Assembly (NCBI GenBank): GCA_964418585.1
Contig: CAYQMG010000147.1
Coordinates: 1 to 64,000, forward strand
Direction: 5' to 3'
DNA: 64,000 bases
Source of the DNA: JAJRTE01 sp964418585
GTDB taxonomy: Bacteria > Myxococcota_A > UBA796 > JAJRTE01
Shown here piece by piece: positions 60,548 through 64,000 of this stretch (position 1 is its first letter; every line of letters starts with the position of its first letter). The notes under the pieces are model-generated. The model was not told the origin of the DNA. It worked only from the letters and a program-made list of their open reading frames with translations, and did no database searches. Position numbers and translations under genes: made by a program.

Positions 60548-63028
60548 ATGCGGTTCGACCTGGAGCGACGCACCCTTCGGATCGGCGTTCGCGAGATTGT
60601 GGAGCGCGAGGTCAGCCTGGGTCCTCGTTTGGGACGCCGGGATCGTGCGGAACAAGGACGCGCATGCCATGCAGCCATCCGTGCCGCCCGGCTGTCCGGG
60701 GAACGGGACTACCGTTGCGAGGTGGCGCTCTCCCACACGCTTTGCCTGAACGGGTACCAGGTGACGATTCACGGTCGTGTCGACGGGTTGGAGCGCGTTG
60801 ACGGCCGGCTGTACGTCGAGGAGTACAAATCCGTCGGGGTGGAGGTCCACGAGTTGAGAGGAGCCAGCGCGTTCGATTTTCCGGCTGCAAGGCTTCAGCT
60901 CGGGATCTACCTCTACATGCTGGAACAGGCTGGCGAGTGTCCTGCCGGAGGCCGCCTGGTCCTCGTCTCCGCTTTTGGTGGAGGGGAGGAGTGGGTGGTT
61001 GCGGTGGATCCGTTTCCCGTCGAGGTGTCGGAGTATCTCGAGACGCGCCTTGGCGCGTTGATCACCGCCCAGGAGCGGCGAGGCACGTGGCTGGCCCGTC
61101 GCCGTCAGTATGCGGCCACATTGCCCTTTCCCTACGAGGAGCGCCGTGGCGTTCAGCGCGCGATGGCCGGGGAGTTGGCGCATGCCATGGGTTCGGGCAA
61201 TCGCCTGCTGCTGGAGGCGCCGACCGGGGTGGGAAAGACCGCAGCGGTCGTCCACAGCCTCCTGGGGGCAGCATTCGCGTCCGGCGCCGCGGTATTTTAT
61301 GCCACGGCGAAAACCACGGGCCAGGCAGCGGTGCGGGAAACCTTGGAGCGCATGGTTCGGCGCGGTGCAGACGTGACCGGGTTGGTGTTGACTGCGCGGA
61401 GCAAGCTCTGTCCGCACGAGGAGGTGCTGTGTCGGCCCGAAGCCTGCGTGCTCTTGCGCGAGCATCGCCGCAAGGTGGTGAGCACGGGGGTGATTCAGCG
61501 CCTGCTGGAGACTCATGTGGTCGACCGGGCACAGGTGGTCCAGGAAGCGGAGCAGGTGGGGGTGTGCCCGTTCCAGCTTTCCCTGGACCTGGTGGGGGAG
61601 GTGGACCTGGTCATTGGAGACTACAACTACGTTTTCAGCCCCAACGCCTATCTCGGCACAGTCTTCGAGTCCAACGACCAGAAGTGGCTCCTCGCGATCG
61701 ACGAGGCGCACAACTTGCCCGGCCGCGCTCGAGAATATTACTCCCCGTTGCTCTCATGGCGGGCTACCAAGTTGCTCGAATCCTGGGCCGAGCAGCGGGG
61801 AGGAGCAATGGGGCAACGGCTCCTGGAACTGGTGCGTGAGGTGCAAGCCTATTTCTGGGCGGTGCTGCAGGACACCGGGCTCGAGTCGACCTCCGGAGGC
61901 CATGCCCCGTTCGAGCCGGACCGGGAACGACTGGGTATGTGGAAACGCACCTTGAGCCGTCTCCTGGCCGGGGAGGCCGTCCGGTCCCCGGCGTTTCACA
62001 CCTGGGACACTCTGGAAGTACCGTTTCGGTTTCATCAGCAGCTCGCCGCCTATGAAGAGGGTGTCTCGAGACTCGATGAGACCGCCACGTCGCTGGTGGA
62101 ACGCACCGGGGACGACGTTCGGCTCCGGGTGCTCTGCCTGGACCCGGCCCCCAGGCTCGGCGCCCGCATGCGCCGATTCGAGTTCGTCGTGGCCATGTCT
62201 GCCACCCTGAGCCCGGAGGGGTTCTACCGAGACGTGCTGGGCATGGGGCCCGACACCCCTTTCGTGGCACTCGGTTCCCCCTTCCCCCCAGAGAATTGCG
62301 CCACATGCGTGGTCGGATCCGTGCCCGACCGGTTTCGAGCCCGTGAGGCCGCCATACCGAGATTCGTCGAGGTGGTCCGAACCGTGGCGGAAGCTCGGCA
62401 CGGTCTGTACGCCGTGTATGTCTCCAGTCACGAACTCCTGGCCAGGGTCGCCCCAGCTCTCCAGTCACTCGGTTACCGCCTTTTCATCCAGCGCCCGGAC
62501 ATGGACGACCGACTCCGCCACGGCATGTTGGCCGCTGCTTGTCGCACGGTCGATGACGACCCGAACCGGTCCACGCTGCTTCTCGCTGTGCTCGGTGGGA
62601 GTTTCGGGGAAGCCATCGAGTGTCCTGCAGGCGTTCTGTCCGGCGTGATCGTGTTCGGCCCCGGTCTGCCACGGGTCTGCCTGGAACAGGAACTGCTCCG
62701 GAACTACTACGACAACCGCTTCGGCGAGGGGTTTGAATACGCCTACGTCTACCCCGGCATGACCCGCGTCCTGCAGGCTGCCGGACGGCTCATTCGTCGG
62801 GAACGCGACGTGGGGTGCCTCGTGTTGGTGGGCGAGCGCTTCACCGAGACACCGTACCGGAACTTGTTTCCTCCTCACTGGTACCGACGCAGTCCTGCGG
62901 AGTTGGAAACGAACGACCTCGGGCACCGACTCGAACGCTTTTGGAGCGCACGGAGCAACGACGAAGAAGCAAGCTCGACACCCACAGGCGGCACAACCAG
63001 GCCCGGTAGAACCGCACTCGAGACGTGA
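60548..63028 (+). CDS. PD-(D/E)XK nuclease fused to Fe-S XPD/DinG-family helicase
   Basis: The 826-residue protein opens with a RecB/Cas4-like nuclease: Asp79 in HGRVDGLE, Glu92-Tyr-Lys94 in VEEYKSV and the QLxxY-type motif RLQLGIYLYMLE (115-126). The helicase part has Walker A EAPTGVGKT (223-231), four candidate Fe-S cysteines (288, 295, 300, 340), DEAH (385-388), SAT (551-553), GGSFGEAIE and the motif VI QAAGRLIRRERD (743-754). The order fits XPD/DinG superfamily 2 enzymes, which unwind 5' to 3'. All nuclease and helicase key residues are present, so an active helicase-nuclease is expected. It forms an operon with the NYN-like gene. Confidence 0.88.
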   Translation: MRFDLERRTLRIGVREIVEREVSLGPRLGRRDRAEQGRACHAAIRAARLSGERDYRCEVALSHTLCLNGYQVTIHGRVDGLERVDGRLYVEEYKSVGVEVHELRGASAFDFPAARLQLGIYLYMLEQAGECPAGGRLVLVSAFGGGEEWVVAVDPFPVEVSEYLETRLGALITAQERRGTWLARRRQYAATLPFPYEERRGVQRAMAGELAHAMGSGNRLLLEAPTGVGKTAAVVHSLLGAAFASGAAVFYATAKTTGQAAVRETLERMVRRGADVTGLVLTARSKLCPHEEVLCRPEACVLLREHRRKVVSTGVIQRLLETHVVDRAQVVQEAEQVGVCPFQLSLDLVGEVDLVIGDYNYVFSPNAYLGTVFESNDQKWLLAIDEAHNLPGRAREYYSPLLSWRATKLLESWAEQRGGAMGQRLLELVREVQAYFWAVLQDTGLESTSGGHAPFEPDRERLGMWKRTLSRLLAGEAVRSPAFHTWDTLEVPFRFHQQLAAYEEGVSRLDETATSLVERTGDDVRLRVLCLDPAPRLGARMRRFEFVVAMSATLSPEGFYRDVLGMGPDTPFVALGSPFPPENCATCVVGSVPDRFRAREAAIPRFVEVVRTVAEARHGLYAVYVSSHELLARVAPALQSLGYRLFIQRPDMDDRLRHGMLAAACRTVDDDPNRSTLLLAVLGGSFGEAIECPAGVLSGVIVFGPGLPRVCLEQELLRNYYDNRFGEGFEYAYVYPGMTRVLQAAGRLIRRERDVGCLVLVGERFTETPYRNLFPPHWYRRSPAELETNDLGHRLERFWSARSNDEEASSTPTGGTTRPGRTALET

Positions 63029-63192
63029 GCAGGCCGGACAGACGTTGGACTTGATGTCCGTCTCCAGGGGTGATAGGTTGATTTCCAGGCCATGGAACGG
63101 GCCATGCCCGTTGCCGTGGACCCTCCGGCCAGACCGTTCCTTCGACAGGTTGGGGTGCCATCCAGCTCGTAACATGGACAAGGGAGCCGCAG

Positions 63193-64000
63193 ATGAATCG
63201 AAACACCTTGACGTGGCTGGCGGGGATCGCCCTGCTCGCCTGGGCCTCGTCCAGCGCCGCGGTGGAACTGAGCGAGGAAGTGTTGGCCAAAAAAAAGGAA
63301 GGGTGGTACCCCACGGGCGTGCCCATCGTGCTCTACAACTCGGACGACGGGTTCGGGTACGGAGCACGTGTGCTCTTCTTCAACAATGGAAAGCGCGAAG
63401 ACAAGTACTTCAAGAACACACCCTACTTCTACAGCATCACCGTGCAGGGCTACGCCACGACGCTCGGGTGGCAATACCACTTCATCGAGGCGGACATGCC
63501 CTACTTCCTGGGAACCAAGTTCCGCATCCGGACCTCGGTCGTCTACGACAAGAGCTTGAACTCGAACTTCTTCGGCATCGGAGGAGCCGCAAACTCCAAG
63601 TTCGTGGACCGGGATGGAAACCAGTACGACACCTACGCCGACTATCATGATGAATTCCTCCTCGCCACACCCGATGACTGTGGACGCGAAAACTGCGAGT
63701 ACTACAACTTCAAGTACGACAAGTTCACAATCTTGAGACCCAAATTCTTTCTCAACGTCTACCGGGACGTGTTGGCGGCCGGAAAGGTCATGGCCGGCGT
63801 GGAATTCAAACATGCCGACGTGATGCCCTGGGATGGGGAAACGTTCACCATCAAGGGGGTGGAGTACGTTTCCGGACCAACGCGACTGGCGACCCTGCCT
63901 GGAAACCCGGCTCAGGACTACGACGGGTGGGTCAACCAACTCAGGTTGGGCCTGGGCTACGACACGAGAGACTTCGAGCCCGACCCCACACGAGGGGTCT
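63193..64000 (+). CDS. Omp85/BamA-family outer-membrane barrel protein, 3' part cut off
   Basis: The gene runs off the right edge; 269 codons are visible. The ATG at 63193 has GGGAG about six bases upstream. A signal peptide (LTWLAGIALLAWASSSAA) is followed directly by strand-rich sequence without POTRA domains: GWYPTGVPIVLYNSDDGFGYGARVLFFNNG, later LRLGLGYDTRDFEPDPTRGV, which matches the conserved region of the bacterial surface antigen (D15/Omp85) barrel. It therefore belongs to the POTRA-less Omp85-like proteins that may transport lipids or proteins. The rest lies outside the window. Confidence 0.8.
   Translation, partial: MNRNTLTWLAGIALLAWASSSAAVELSEEVLAKKKEGWYPTGVPIVLYNSDDGFGYGARVLFFNNGKREDKYFKNTPYFYSITVQGYATTLGWQYHFIEADMPYFLGTKFRIRTSVVYDKSLNSNFFGIGGAANSKFVDRDGNQYDTYADYHDEFLLATPDDCGRENCEYYNFKYDKFTILRPKFFLNVYRDVLAAGKVMAGVEFKHADVMPWDGETFTIKGVEYVSGPTRLATLPGNPAQDYDGWVNQLRLGLGYDTRDFEPDPTRGV

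Noticed and set aside
1..64000. tRNA, rRNA, insertion sequence or prophage.
   Set aside because: I saw no CCA-ended cloverleaf, conserved rRNA sequence, transposase, integrase or terminal inverted repeats; a covariance-model scan would be needed to exclude small RNAs.

Overview
The window reads as chromosomal DNA of a high-GC myxobacterium-like organism (Myxococcota / former Deltaproteobacteria). Support comes from Ser/Thr kinases of myxobacterial type, several secreted proteins built from MopE-type 'putative metal-binding' repeats, two proteins with MYXO-CTERM-like tails, a protein resembling the MXAN_6640 putative metalloprotease family, and an ATP synthase F0 block without F1 genes. I see no insertion sequence, prophage, CRISPR array, tRNA or rRNA.

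Layout. 1-5.7 kb (minus strand): a cut-off thermonuclease-like lipoprotein, then a kinase-led operon (PEGA Ser/Thr kinase, DUF434 protein, glucose-1-phosphate cytidylyltransferase, B12-binding radical SAM protein). 6.1-8.3 kb: a MopE-repeat lipoprotein. 8.4-10.7 kb: a second kinase divergent from a secreted DOMON-like protein. 10.8-15 kb: phosphomannomutase/phosphoglucomutase and a GT4 glycosyltransferase, meeting a pentaheme cytochrome c tail to tail. 15.2-24.6 kb (plus strand): an unknown charged protein, an ABC-F ATPase and Mfd, joined by overlapping genes, then a PpiC-type lipoprotein, SurA and PdxA. 24.6-26.5 kb (minus strand): F0 genes atpZ-atpI-atpB-atpE behind a strong sigma-70-like promoter.

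26.7-38.9 kb (minus strand) is the replication locus: dnaA, dnaN, recF, gyrB, fabH, two ArsA-family ATPases, gyrA. A candidate oriC lies between dnaA and dnaN. Downstream of dnaA's promoter region come a protealysin-like M4 peptidase, a YjbQ protein, two related outer-membrane-type proteins, two ArnT-like membrane glycosyltransferases with a TPR lipoprotein and an RluA-family pseudouridine synthase between them, a CAP-domain membrane protein, queG and gap.

53.2-58.1 kb (minus strand) encodes two large exported proteins: a seven-bladed FG-GAP propeller fused to ten MopE repeats, and a putative metalloprotease. Both end in a Cys-Gly-Cys / hydrophobic / Arg-rich tail. 58.4-63.0 kb (plus strand) is a tight two-gene operon: a NYN-like protein with a degraded active site plus winged-helix segments, and a PD-(D/E)XK nuclease fused to an Fe-S XPD/DinG helicase. 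This pair is the best candidate for an undescribed nucleic-acid processing or defence system. The window ends inside an Omp85/BamA-type barrel protein gene.
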